Positions 56,472-64,000 of a DNA stretch of 64,000 bases are shown here, piece by piece. The stretch comes from Arthrobacter sp. GMC3 (GTDB lineage: Bacteria; Actinomycetota; Actinomycetes; Actinomycetales; Micrococcaceae), in contig NZ_PJIO01000002.1 of the NCBI RefSeq assembly GCF_002929305.1, forward strand, positions 124,001 to 188,000, written 5' to 3'. Both the position numbers and the translations under genes were made by a program. The notes beneath the pieces were generated by a model that did no database searches, was not told the DNA's origin, and saw only the letters and a list, made by a program, of their open reading frames with translations. Numbering within the stretch: position 1 is the stretch's first letter; each line of letters starts with the position of its first letter.

Positions 56472-57305
56472 ATGACTTCAACTTCGCCTGCTCTTGCCCT
56501 GACCATTGCCGGATCCGAAGCAACCGGTGGTGCCGGCGCGCAGGCAGATCTGAAGACGTTCCAGGAACTGGGCGTTTTCGGCATCGTGAACCTGACCTGC
56601 ATTGTTTCCTTTGATCCCAAGGACAACTGGAACCACCGCTTCGTGCCCGTCGATCAGCAGGTCATCGCCGACCAACTGGAAGCGACGACGGCGGCGTACG
56701 GCGCAGCATCCGGGGCACCTACCGTGCTGGAGACGGTGAAGATCGGCATGCTGGGCAGCCCTGCCACCATCACCACGGTGGAAACGGCGCTCAAGGCCGC
56801 CGCGTTCAAGAATGTGGTCCTTGACCCGGTGCTGATCTGCAAGGGGCAGGAGCCCGGCCACGCACTTGACACCGACCAGGCGCTGAAGAATCAGATCCTT
56901 CCGTTGGCCACTTTTGTAACACCCAACCACTTTGAGGCCGAATCACTCTCCGGCCTGAGCATCAACAATGTCGAGGACCTCAAGGCCGCCGCCCGCAAGA
57001 TCCATGAGATCAGCGGTGCCGCAGTTCTGGCCAAGGGTGGCGTACGGCTGGAAGGCGCCGACGCCGTCGACGTTTTCTTTGATGGGGAAACCCTTGAGGT
57101 TCTCACGGCTCCGAAGGTGGGCGATGTGGCCGTTTCGGGAGCTGGCTGCTCCCTGGCCGCGGCCGTGACGGCCGAACTTGCCAAGGGCGCCACCCCCTTG
57201 GAGGCGGCCCGGACGGCTAAGGCATTCGTCACCGAAGGCATCAAGAACCGTGTGAGCTCCGGCGCCCCCTTCACGGCACTGTGGCAGGGCGGCGCCGGCG
57301 CCTAA
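56472..57305 (+). CDS. pdxK: Pyridoxal/pyridoxine kinase (ThiD-like, Cys-type)
   Basis: This enzyme makes pyridoxal phosphate from pyridoxal. The 277-aa PfkB/ThiD-like protein starts LTIAGSEATGGAGAQADLKTF. The catalytic motif is GAGC (Cys 226), where most ribokinases have GAGD, and a second Cys (123) lies in the lid region. This is the mark of the dual-cysteine pyridoxal kinases described in Gram-positive bacteria. A hydroxymethylpyrimidine role (ThiD) is possible but less likely. Confidence 0.87.
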   Translation: MTSTSPALALTIAGSEATGGAGAQADLKTFQELGVFGIVNLTCIVSFDPKDNWNHRFVPVDQQVIADQLEATTAAYGAASGAPTVLETVKIGMLGSPATITTVETALKAAAFKNVVLDPVLICKGQEPGHALDTDQALKNQILPLATFVTPNHFEAESLSGLSINNVEDLKAAARKIHEISGAAVLAKGGVRLEGADAVDVFFDGETLEVLTAPKVGDVAVSGAGCSLAAAVTAELAKGATPLEAARTAKAFVTEGIKNRVSSGAPFTALWQGGAGA

Positions 57306-57359
57306 ACATCGCCGCCGGACACTGTTGCCAGCACTGCCCCAGTGTGCCAAGCTCACTTT

Positions 57360-57695
57360 ATGAGCGAGAACCCAGCAACCCTAAGTGACGCCTTCGACGC
57401 CGATGTGAGCATGACACGCGATGATGTCCGTCACCGCTATGAGTTGCACGTGGCAGACAAATTGGCCGTGGTCATCGTGTTCCGCGACCGCCCCGGCCAC
57501 GTTGACCTCATCCACACGGAGACACAGGACGGCTTCGAGGGCCGCGGCCTGGCAAAGGTTCTTGTCCGGTACGCGCTGGATGACGTGGTGGCCTCGGGCA
57601 AGCGCATCATTCCGCATTGCCCGTACGTTGCCCGGTTTGTGGAGAAACACCCGGACCTTTACACCCAGTACACCGATCAGCCGGATGGAGTGTAG
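57360..57695 (+). CDS. Short GNAT-family N-acetyltransferase (YidJ/COG2388 type)
   Basis: This 111-aa protein is a minimal acetyltransferase domain of the GNAT type found in COG2388. The acetyl-CoA-binding loop is EGRGLAKVLVRYALDDV, and CPYVARFVEKHPDL is a family hallmark near the C terminus. The ATG 57360 (MSENPATL) is preferred to an in-frame ATG six codons earlier. The next gene starts directly after its stop, so the pair may be translated together. The substrate is unknown. Confidence 0.87.
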   Translation: MSENPATLSDAFDADVSMTRDDVRHRYELHVADKLAVVIVFRDRPGHVDLIHTETQDGFEGRGLAKVLVRYALDDVVASGKRIIPHCPYVARFVEKHPDLYTQYTDQPDGV

Positions 57696-58457
57696 GTGGC
57701 CCGCCCGGTCGCGTTAATCACGGGGGCCACCTCCGGCCTCGGCGCCGAGTTCGCGCAGCAGCTAGCTCGAAGTCAGCATGACCTGGTGCTGGTGGCCCGT
57801 ACCGTTGCCAAACTGGAGGCGAAAGCGGTACGGCTGCGCACCGATTTCGGAATCCACGTTGAGGTACTTCCAGCGGACTTGTTGACTGACGACGGCGTGG
57901 CCGCCGTCAGTGCCCGGCTTGCCGAACGTGAGCGGCCGGTTTCGGTACTGGTTAACAACGCTGGCTTCAGCCTCGTCACGGCGTTTGAAAACAGTACCGT
58001 GGAGGAAGAAACGGAGCACCTGCGGATTCTCGCTTTGGCGCCCATGCAGCTGACCCATGCAGTATTGGGCGGCATGTTGGAACGCCGAAACGGGCGAATT
58101 ATCAACGTTTCCAGCGTCTCAGGGTTCATCCCGCGCGGAACATACGGCGCAGCCAAGGCGTGGCTGACAAGTTTCAGCCGCTCCGCGAACCTACGCTACG
58201 GTCCTCGAGGCGTCCAGGTAACTGCGGTGTGCCCGGGGTTCGTGCACACTGAATTCCACCAACGCATGGGCGCGAACATGAGCGGCATTCCCCGCTGGAT
58301 GTGGCTAAATCCGGACCAAGTGGTCCGTGAAGGTTTGGCGGCCAACGCGGCGGGCAAGGCCGTCTCCATCCCGTCCAAGCGGTATGCCACGCTGATTGCC
58401 CTCAGCAAGTGGGTACCGGACAAGCTCGCCGCAGCGGCCGGCAATCGCGGCCGCTGA
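57696..58457 (+). CDS. Short-chain dehydrogenase/reductase
   Basis: This 253-aa NAD(P)-dependent oxidoreductase has the glycine motif TGATSGLGAEFA near residue 10, NNAGFSLV, and the catalytic Ser/Tyr/Lys set (NVSSVSGF, then YGAAKAW). The PGFVHTEFHQ segment is typical of the classical SDR family with fatty or polyol substrates; the actual substrate is unknown. GTG 57696 begins immediately after the GNAT stop. A hairpin AGCGGCCG/CGGCCGCT lies at its 3' end (58433-58455). Confidence 0.92.
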   Translation: MARPVALITGATSGLGAEFAQQLARSQHDLVLVARTVAKLEAKAVRLRTDFGIHVEVLPADLLTDDGVAAVSARLAERERPVSVLVNNAGFSLVTAFENSTVEEETEHLRILALAPMQLTHAVLGGMLERRNGRIINVSSVSGFIPRGTYGAAKAWLTSFSRSANLRYGPRGVQVTAVCPGFVHTEFHQRMGANMSGIPRWMWLNPDQVVREGLAANAAGKAVSIPSKRYATLIALSKWVPDKLAAAAGNRGR

Positions 58458-58753
58458 TCTGTGCGTTCGTGTGGCGGCTTGCTGCTTTTCGGTGGAGTCA
58501 TCACGTTCCTGCGTCTGTGTCGCTGCTACGAGGTCCAGGGCGGATCACCGGCAACCAGCTAGGAAAGCAAGGCGGCTGGGCAGCCCTGGGTTCAGTTCCA
58601 AACATATTCAGTTCTACGAGATCTCAAAGCCACCCGAGTCATCCATGGTATTTCTTGACACATATCTTGAGAATGGGCCGAACGTTTCAGTAGCATTCCA
58701 TGTGAAATCATTTTGATTTTCCGGCCTCTGCCGAAGACCAAGTGAGGAACACA

Positions 58754-59596
58754 ATGACTCAGACTGTTCATGCCCCCGGGCATCAAGCTGACAGCGCCTG
58801 GCGGCACTTCTGGAACCGGGGGGGTTGGTGGAAGGCCGTCGTCGCCGTCGCCGTGTACTACGGCGTCTACCAGTTGCTGGGCCTCCTTGTCGGTGCCGTT
58901 TTTCCCGCCAAGGGTGCCGTTCGCGGTGCAGCAGGAAGCCCGATGGATGTCTTTATCATTACCGGGCTCCCGATCCTCCTCGGCTGTGTCGTTTTGCTGG
59001 TCTTCGCATTTTCGCTGGGCTGGCTGAAAGAGCTGTTCGCACGCCAAGCCATCCGCGGTCACAGATGGATGTGGGTTGCTGTAGGTGTTGTCCTTGCGAT
59101 CAACGTCTCCGCAGTTCTGAGCATCGACTATGAAAAGGCGGGCGCGGGGCTCGTGGCATCGTGGCTGATTACCGGATTGTTCGTCGGCTTCGCAGAAGAA
59201 GTGTTGACCCGAGGTTTTGTGGTCAACCTCATGCGCAAGGCCGGGCACGGCGAGCTTAGCGTCGCCGTGGTGTCATCCGCACTCTTCGCAGCCATGCACT
59301 TTGGCAACCTTTTCACGAGCGATCAGGGCTTGAGCACAACACTGATGCAAGTTGTATATACCTTCGCATTCGGTATGTGCATGTATCTCGCGTTGCGAGT
59401 CACAGGCAACCTGCTGTGGCCGATTCTTCTCCACGCGTCCACAGATCCCACACTTTTCCTTCATGGAGGCAACCCCGTAAACAACGTGTTCTCGATCGTG
59501 GCATCGCTGAGCACCTACCTTGTCATCGCCACCGGGTTCATCCTGCTGATAGTCCTCGTCGTCAGCGAGCGGCGACGCGCCAGAGAACTGCTGTAA
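58754..59596 (+). CDS. CPBP-family intramembrane metalloprotease (first of two)
   Basis: This 280-aa protein has seven or eight membrane helices. The CPBP/Abi motifs are the EExxxR in GFAEEVLTRGFVVNLM and the HFGN in FAAMHFGNLF, with a third conserved stretch LLWPILLHASTDPTLF. Family members include CAAX prenyl protease homologues and proteins that give self-immunity to bacteriocins. ATG 58754 has GAGG six bases upstream; an in-frame GTG at 58742 is less likely. The 297-bp gap before it shows no gene or clear promoter. Confidence 0.87.
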   Translation: MTQTVHAPGHQADSAWRHFWNRGGWWKAVVAVAVYYGVYQLLGLLVGAVFPAKGAVRGAAGSPMDVFIITGLPILLGCVVLLVFAFSLGWLKELFARQAIRGHRWMWVAVGVVLAINVSAVLSIDYEKAGAGLVASWLITGLFVGFAEEVLTRGFVVNLMRKAGHGELSVAVVSSALFAAMHFGNLFTSDQGLSTTLMQVVYTFAFGMCMYLALRVTGNLLWPILLHASTDPTLFLHGGNPVNNVFSIVASLSTYLVIATGFILLIVLVVSERRRARELL

Positions 59597-59663
59597 CGGG
59601 CCGCTGCGAGTGGGCGCTAACCACAGGCGTAGTTGGGTCGATCGCAACAGGTTAAAGTGACCC

Positions 59664-60497
59664 ATGCCTGAGCACCTTATATTCAGCTCCGCTAGTTACA
59701 TCGCAGCTGTTGGGCTGGGCCTGTTTTCGATCGTGTTTTTTCTGGTGCGACGTAAGCCGGTCTTCCGATCCATGGGGCTGACCTTCAATCGCTGGCTGCT
59801 GATCGATCTCATGGTTGGGCTGCTGATCACCTTCGGGGCGATAGGGCTTGTTTTTCTGGTTGAGTGGGCCCTCGGTTCGATCTCGGTTGAACCGGGAAGC
59901 CTGACGTTTTCGTCCTTCCTTCGGGATGTTCTGGCCCCCATCCTGACCGCCGCGATTATTGAAGAACTGCTTTTCCGGGTTCTGTTGCTCACCGGTGTTG
60001 CGATACTTCTTTCCCGGCTGAAATACGGGCGGTGGATTGCCGTGGTTTCGACAGCTGTCGTGTTCGGTGCCTTGCACCTCGGAAATGACGGCGCGACGGC
60101 GGTCACCGCCTTCGGTACGGGGCTCGGGGGGCTCATGTATGGGATAGCATTTCTGGCGACTCGAAGCATGTGGCTACCGTTGGGACTTCACGTCGGCTGG
60201 AACATGTCGCAGGGGCTCCTCGGGTTCGCCATTAGCGGGCACCAAGTTCCGGGGTGGCTAACCTCTATCTCAATCGGGCCTGAGATTCTCAATGGAGGAA
60301 CCTACGGCCCAGAGGGCGGGATTCCTGGCATGCTCTCCAGATTCCTGATCATCGCTCTGATAGTCCTGTATGTGGAGCGCCGCTGGCCGGACGGCCGCCT
60401 CTCTGACCTGAACTTTGCACCCGGTCCGGAGAAGAAGAGGCGTAAAAAGAACAGGCTAGGGCCCACTGTTCAAGGGCGTCGTGCGGCGGGGAAATGA
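59664..60497 (+). CDS. CPBP-family intramembrane metalloprotease (second of two)
   Basis: This 277-aa protein is a second member of the same family: about eight membrane helices, IIEELLFRVLLL (EExxxR), ALHLGNDGATA and HVGWNMSQGLLG. Its C terminus is strongly basic (KKRRKKNRLG). It is only loosely similar to its neighbour, so it is not a recent duplication. The 67-bp gap suggests co-transcription. Target unknown. Confidence 0.87.
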   Translation: MPEHLIFSSASYIAAVGLGLFSIVFFLVRRKPVFRSMGLTFNRWLLIDLMVGLLITFGAIGLVFLVEWALGSISVEPGSLTFSSFLRDVLAPILTAAIIEELLFRVLLLTGVAILLSRLKYGRWIAVVSTAVVFGALHLGNDGATAVTAFGTGLGGLMYGIAFLATRSMWLPLGLHVGWNMSQGLLGFAISGHQVPGWLTSISIGPEILNGGTYGPEGGIPGMLSRFLIIALIVLYVERRWPDGRLSDLNFAPGPEKKRRKKNRLGPTVQGRRAAGK

Positions 60498-60826
60498 TCT
60501 CTCCGGTGAACCGGTCGATGTTGGCTGAGGGGTACATTTTTGCTTGCCTGCTAGTCAGAATCGGCGATCAGCAGAACTTGGTGGCAGTAGTAGGTACACG
60601 CCGGACAAACGCATAACCCCCTTTAATGATTTCCACTAGATATCAGAGGCTAGGCGGTAAACATCGTGGTGTGCCGTCCTTGGATCAATTCCACGTCAAG
60701 AAGGGCCCAAACGCCGTATTGATCGCGTCAAAAACACGTTCAGCCGCCACAGCAGGTGATCACATGGAAGAAGACGCAGGAGGGCCAACCCGGTAGCCTG
60801 TCGATTCTTGAGGGAGTGAGCACAGC
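60498..60826. other. Intergenic 329 bp without a convincing gene
   Basis: I see no promoter consensus or known RNA. On the minus strand, 60349-60537 could encode a short frame starting MYPSANIDRFTGEII that overlaps the CPBP gene; it looks like a chance frame or a gene remnant. A GAGGGAG site at the end serves the next gene. Confidence 0.4.
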
Positions 60827-61465
60827 ATGGAAGTTAGCGAAAAGTTGGTGCAGGCGGCCGCGGCAACCAGTTCACAGGCGGTGGCGCACGGTGGCTTCGT
60901 GGCCGTGGACGACGCCGGTGAGTTTGCCTTCTATCCGTCGGAGATGGCGCTGCTTGCTGACTTTGAATACGCAGCCCAGGCTATCTGCATTGTGGGTCGC
61001 GACGGTGCCGGATTCAGGCTGTTGCTGGACCCCGATCATCACCTTGCCGTGGGCACCTCGTTGGGGCCAGTGGACTTTTCCTGGCTGCGTCAGGCTTGGT
61101 TGAAAGCCCAGCGGCACAACCCCAGCGAGTACCCGTTGCGCCGCTTCTACCCGGCGGGCAGGGAAACGCTACTGGCGTGCATGTTTGAGACGCTCTATCT
61201 GGAGCATGCCATGGAACCGGTGCAATGGAACTTCATGGTGGATGGGAAAGAAACCCACCCCGTATCCCTAGAGGACATTGACGGCAATCTGACAAACCGG
61301 AGGATGCTGGAACGAGCCAGAGTGCAGGACCCTTTCGGGCACCTATACCGTCCAGTCCGTGTGCCGGGGCACGCCGTAAACGGGCGCAACCATCACGGGA
61401 AGGTCACCATCTTTGTGGAGATTCCCGCAATGGCTGCGCCGTCGTCGAACAGTGTCAGCGCCTAG
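60827..61465 (+). CDS. Orphan protein, unknown function, 212 aa
   Basis: I do not recognise this family. The protein is soluble, with no membrane helix or signal peptide. It seems to be mixed alpha/beta, with a conserved-looking core (FAFYPSEMALLADFEYAAQA, GFRLLLDPDHHLAVG) and a Trp/His-rich centre (WLRQAWLKAQRHNPSEY). A good ribosome site (GAGGGAG) precedes the ATG, and codon use is high-GC. Its stop is in a hairpin shared with the convergent MHS gene. Confidence 0.65.
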   Translation: MEVSEKLVQAAAATSSQAVAHGGFVAVDDAGEFAFYPSEMALLADFEYAAQAICIVGRDGAGFRLLLDPDHHLAVGTSLGPVDFSWLRQAWLKAQRHNPSEYPLRRFYPAGRETLLACMFETLYLEHAMEPVQWNFMVDGKETHPVSLEDIDGNLTNRRMLERARVQDPFGHLYRPVRVPGHAVNGRNHHGKVTIFVEIPAMAAPSSNSVSA

Positions 61466-61493
61466 TGCCGCTGAGCAATGCTAGGCCGACACT
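61451..61493. terminator. Hairpin spanning both stop codons of convergent genes
   Basis: AGTGTC...CCTAG (61451-61465) pairs imperfectly with CTAGGCCGACACT (61481-61493). The left arm ends in the plus-strand TAG and the right arm begins with the minus-strand TAG complement, with 15 bp between. Confidence 0.65.
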
Positions 61494-63088
61494 GATTCCG
61501 GCCGGCCCACCGTGACGGGGATCCCGCTTCCAGGTGTTGGCGGTTCATAGCTTTCATCGAACGGCAGGTGGTCCATGTCCAGGAAGGGGTTTTCATCCTG
61601 GGTGGAGACCAGATCGCGGGCCTCCGCCATGGTGTCCACACTGGGCATGGATCCGGGCAGCGGGCGCTGCGCCGATTCCCGCAGGAAGTAGATCGCCACG
61701 GACCCGATGGCTGAGGTCAGCATCAGGTAGTAGGCGGGCATCATCTCGTCCTGGGTGAGGTTGATCAGGCCAGCCACAATGAACGGTGTGGTGCCACCAA
61801 AGATGGCCACCGAGAAGTTGTACGCAATCCCCATCCCGCCGTAGCGGCTGGATGTGGGGAACAGTGCCGGTAGGGATGAGGCGAGGTTCGAGACGTAGAA
61901 CGTGACGGGGAAGGCAACCAGGGCCAGGCCCAGCAGCGTGGACCAGATTTCTCCGATGCTGATCAACATGAACGCCGGCATGGCCAGCACTACTGTACTG
62001 ATGGAGCCAATCCACAGCACCGGACGGCGCCCGATCTTGTCCGAGAGCTTGCCGGTCAGGGGTATGCATGCGGCCATGATGACCAACACGGGGATGGTCA
62101 GCAAAGTTCCATGCAAGGGGTCGTACCCCTTGGACTCTGTCAGGTAGGTGGGCATGTAGGAGGTCAGCGCATAGCCGACCGTGTTCGCGGCGGCCGCCAA
62201 AATCATGGCCAGAACAATCTGGCGCCAATAAGCCTTGACTAGCTTGATGGGGCCTTGAGAGGTGTCCTCGTCGGCAGCTACGGCAGATTTCCCCGCGGCT
62301 TCCTGCGCGTCCAGGGTGGCCTGGAATTGAGGGGACTCCTCGATCTTGTTGCGGAAGTAGATTGCTATCAGCCCCAGTGGGCCGGCAACAAGGAAGGGGA
62401 TCCGCCAGCCCCAGTCCTCCATGGCAGCCTGACCCAAGGTCATCTGCAGAACGGAGACAGTGGCAGCACCCAGGGCGAAGCCGATGTAGCTGCCCATGTC
62501 CAGGAAGCTTGCGAAGTAGCCGCGGCGCTTGTCCGGGGCGTATTCGCTGACAAACGTCGTGGCACCGGCGTATTCGCCGCCTGTGGAGAAGCCCTGAACC
62601 AGCTTAAGCAAAACCAGCAGGGCAGCAGCCCAGATGCCGATCTGTGCGTAGCCGGGCAAAAGACCCACAGCGAAGGTTGATGCCGCCATGATCATCAGCG
62701 TGGTGGCCAGCACTTTTTGCCGACCAACTTTGTCTCCCAGCCAACCGAAGACCACTCCGCCAAGCGGGCGGGCCAGGAAGGTTGCTGCGAATGTTCCCAG
62801 CAGGAACAGGGTTTGTACTGACTTGTCAGCTTCCGGGAGGAAGACTGGCCCCATGGTGGTGATGAGGTAGCCGAATACGCCTACGTCGTACCATTCCATG
62901 GTGTTTCCGACGACAGTGCCGCCAATGGCTTTTTTGAGCATGGGCTGGTTGACAACATTGATGTCATCGACGGCCAGCCGCCGTCGTTTAAGTTGGGGCA
63001 AACGGGGCAATTTTGGCCTGGTCTGCAATCGTTCTGCGGTGTCCTTAACACCTTGTTCCGGTTGAATCTTGCTTCGGTCTGTGGGCAT
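61481..63088 (-). CDS. MFS transporter, metabolite:H+ symporter (MHS) type
   Basis: This 535-aa protein has 12 membrane helices with long hydrophilic termini. The N-terminal NTMEWYDVGVFGYLITTM signature and FGWLGDKVGRQKVLA (motif A) are typical of the MHS group, which includes ProP (proline/betaine) and the shikimate and citrate symporters. RGYFASFLDMGSYIGFALG is also conserved. The substrate cannot be assigned; an osmolyte is likely. A more AT-rich region follows its start. Confidence 0.88.
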   Translation of the reverse strand: MPTDRSKIQPEQGVKDTAERLQTRPKLPRLPQLKRRRLAVDDINVVNQPMLKKAIGGTVVGNTMEWYDVGVFGYLITTMGPVFLPEADKSVQTLFLLGTFAATFLARPLGGVVFGWLGDKVGRQKVLATTLMIMAASTFAVGLLPGYAQIGIWAAALLVLLKLVQGFSTGGEYAGATTFVSEYAPDKRRGYFASFLDMGSYIGFALGAATVSVLQMTLGQAAMEDWGWRIPFLVAGPLGLIAIYFRNKIEESPQFQATLDAQEAAGKSAVAADEDTSQGPIKLVKAYWRQIVLAMILAAAANTVGYALTSYMPTYLTESKGYDPLHGTLLTIPVLVIMAACIPLTGKLSDKIGRRPVLWIGSISTVVLAMPAFMLISIGEIWSTLLGLALVAFPVTFYVSNLASSLPALFPTSSRYGGMGIAYNFSVAIFGGTTPFIVAGLINLTQDEMMPAYYLMLTSAIGSVAIYFLRESAQRPLPGSMPSVDTMAEARDLVSTQDENPFLDMDHLPFDESYEPPTPGSGIPVTVGRPESVSA

Positions 63089-64000
63089 TTGTACATCCCC
63101 TTACGGAGGTCATTTGCTTGCGACTTTCTGCTGCATCGCTACGGGCAGACTATAAATTCTATCAGATGGACTAATTTAAACCCCTTTGGAGACTGCTGTC
63201 ACACACCAAAAAACCCTTGAAAAGTCGCGGTTTCCTGGGTTGTTCAACATCCATATAGGACGATTGTGCTATATAGCGAGCGGTGCCCCGACCGTCGTGA
63301 AGTCCAACTTTGACCAAGCCCTATTGGCTGAGGATTCGCAAGCGCGTCGGCAGCTGGAAGCGGTGAAACTCGGCAGGTGCGGCGAGGGCGGATTGTGTCG
63401 CGTTTGGCCATGACAATTTCGACGCACGCCACTCTTGGAAATTATTGAAACTGTCCATTTGGGTGCTTAAATATTAGAACACTGTCCATTTGTATAGTGT
63501 TTTTTGTAATTGGGATTTGATGTGCCAATTATTTAACGAACAATATTGGCATTTGATAGGCAAGTTTTAAATCGCGTAAACACGCCAAACATTCTCCGCG
63601 ACTCGGCCGTTGGGAAATTAAGTTATGCATTTGCAACCTTGGGCAATTGTCTACCGGCTGGTTATGAGAGGCCGCCGTTGCATTGAAGGTCCACTGAGGG
63701 CCCTGAGATCGCATCCTGCAGTGCGGGGCAAAATATCAGTCGCATCTAGCGCCCTCGGTTCGCGCTGTATCGCGTCGGCATGAAGGAAAAGCGCTCAAGC
63801 AAATTGACGCTTGAAGATCGCGGCCCTAGCGTGAAAGTCGCGAGAATTGGCGTTTTTCCAGTGAAAGAAGCCCAGGACTCGAGCTTCCTAGAGTTTGGAA
63901 CAGGCAATGACTTTCGCAAACAATTCCCTGGAGCTTCGCTGTGGATTTTGTCGAGAAGATTAGGCCCATGGATAGCTGACTGCGGCTGGCGCGCCTTCGT
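63089..64000. other. AT-richer region without a clear gene
   Basis: Base composition falls noticeably from about 63150 to 63600, with runs such as TTTTTTGTAATTGGG. CTGTCCATTTG occurs twice (63451-63461 and 63482-63492), in direct repeat 31 bp apart. Short frames here lack ribosome sites. It may be the edge of an acquired segment, which Lsr2 would be expected to bind. Confidence 0.5.
63780..64000 (+). CDS. Possible partial gene running off the window
   Basis: From ATG 63780 a frame stays open for 73 codons to the end of the window (MKEKRSSKLTLEDRG..., later FRKQFPGASLWILSRRLGPW). An in-frame stop lies 33 bp upstream, and there is no good ribosome site. It could be the start of a gene in the next segment or a chance frame. 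No family recognised. Confidence 0.25.
   Translation, partial: MKEKRSSKLTLEDRGPSVKVARIGVFPVKEAQDSSFLEFGTGNDFRKQFPGASLWILSRRLGPWIADCGWRAF

Noticed and set aside
58651..58700. A promoter at TTGACA (58655-58660) for the CPBP genes
   Set aside because: No acceptable -10 box lies 16-19 bp downstream.
60349..60537. A 62-aa minus-strand frame (MYPSANIDRFTGEII...) as a transposase fragment
   Set aside because: It mostly overlaps the CPBP gene antisense, has no recognised transposase motif and no inverted ends nearby.
63529..63714. A 61-aa minus-strand gene in the AT-rich end
   Set aside because: No ribosome site, no recognisable domain, and composition like the non-coding surroundings.

Overview
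The window is high-GC DNA from an actinobacterium, most probably Arthrobacter or a close relative in the Micrococcaceae. The reasons are an Lsr2 nucleoid protein, the run ftsH-folE-folP-folB-folK-(DUF3180)-(PH)-(PH)-(DUF2520)-panC followed later by lysS-lsr2-clpC, many GTG and TTG starts, GTGA/ATGA overlaps, a mycobacterial-type ArgA, and DisA/RadA. The genus is inferred from gene order and remembered protein families; no database search was run. Nearly all of the window reads as chromosomal core.

Layout. 0-8.4 kb: pgm, a DUF4190 membrane protein, a POT peptide transporter, a rhodanese, pheA, a 57-aa acidic protein, a lipid-kinase-like protein and serS. 8.4-14.6 kb: a drug-efflux MFS gene facing a TetR regulator across a 16-bp palindrome, a HAD phosphatase, a PrsW protease, two RDD membrane proteins and ppa. 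14.7-28.7 kb: dacB, a DUF2342 zinc protease, tilS, hpt, ftsH, the folate operon, two PH-domain membrane proteins, a DUF2520 protein and panC. 28.8-33.4 kb: a nucleoside-salvage cassette (MFS, nucleoside hydrolase, ribokinase) facing a LacI repressor, with a striking double operator between them. 33.5-39.6 kb: lysS, a 51-aa membrane protein, lsr2, clpC, a TMEM175-type channel and argA. 39.7-47.9 kb: the PTS-dependent dihydroxyacetone kinase dhaKLM, mutY, a secreted or anchored protein, disA, radA and a FUSC protein. 48-55.2 kb: the pstSCAB phosphate ABC system behind a PHO-box-like repeat, a MetE-like barrel protein, and the low-affinity pit transporter with its DUF47 partner. 55.4-63.1 kb: an unknown protein, tRNA-Lys, pdxK, a GNAT, an SDR, two consecutive CPBP membrane proteases, an orphan gene and an MHS transporter. 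63.1-64 kb is AT-richer, has no clear gene and may be the edge of an acquired region.

How the genes work together: pst and pit-DUF47 both serve phosphate uptake. The three-gene nucleoside cassette imports a nucleoside, splits it and phosphorylates the ribose. dhaKLM phosphorylates dihydroxyacetone using PTS phosphate. The folate genes form one translationally coupled operon.

The most unusual content lies between genes. A roughly 80-bp structured repeat occurs three times, each time just 3' of a gene and in that gene's orientation (pgm, panC, dhaM), with stem changes that compensate each other. A second 3' element is shared by ppa and pstB: identical 15-nt flanks enclose different inner hairpins. 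There is also a 53-bp tandem repeat after pstB, a 17-bp inverted repeat upstream of DUF47-pit, and several very long perfect hairpins between convergent genes. I found no CRISPR array, prophage or complete insertion sequence, and no clear new defence or biosynthetic system.
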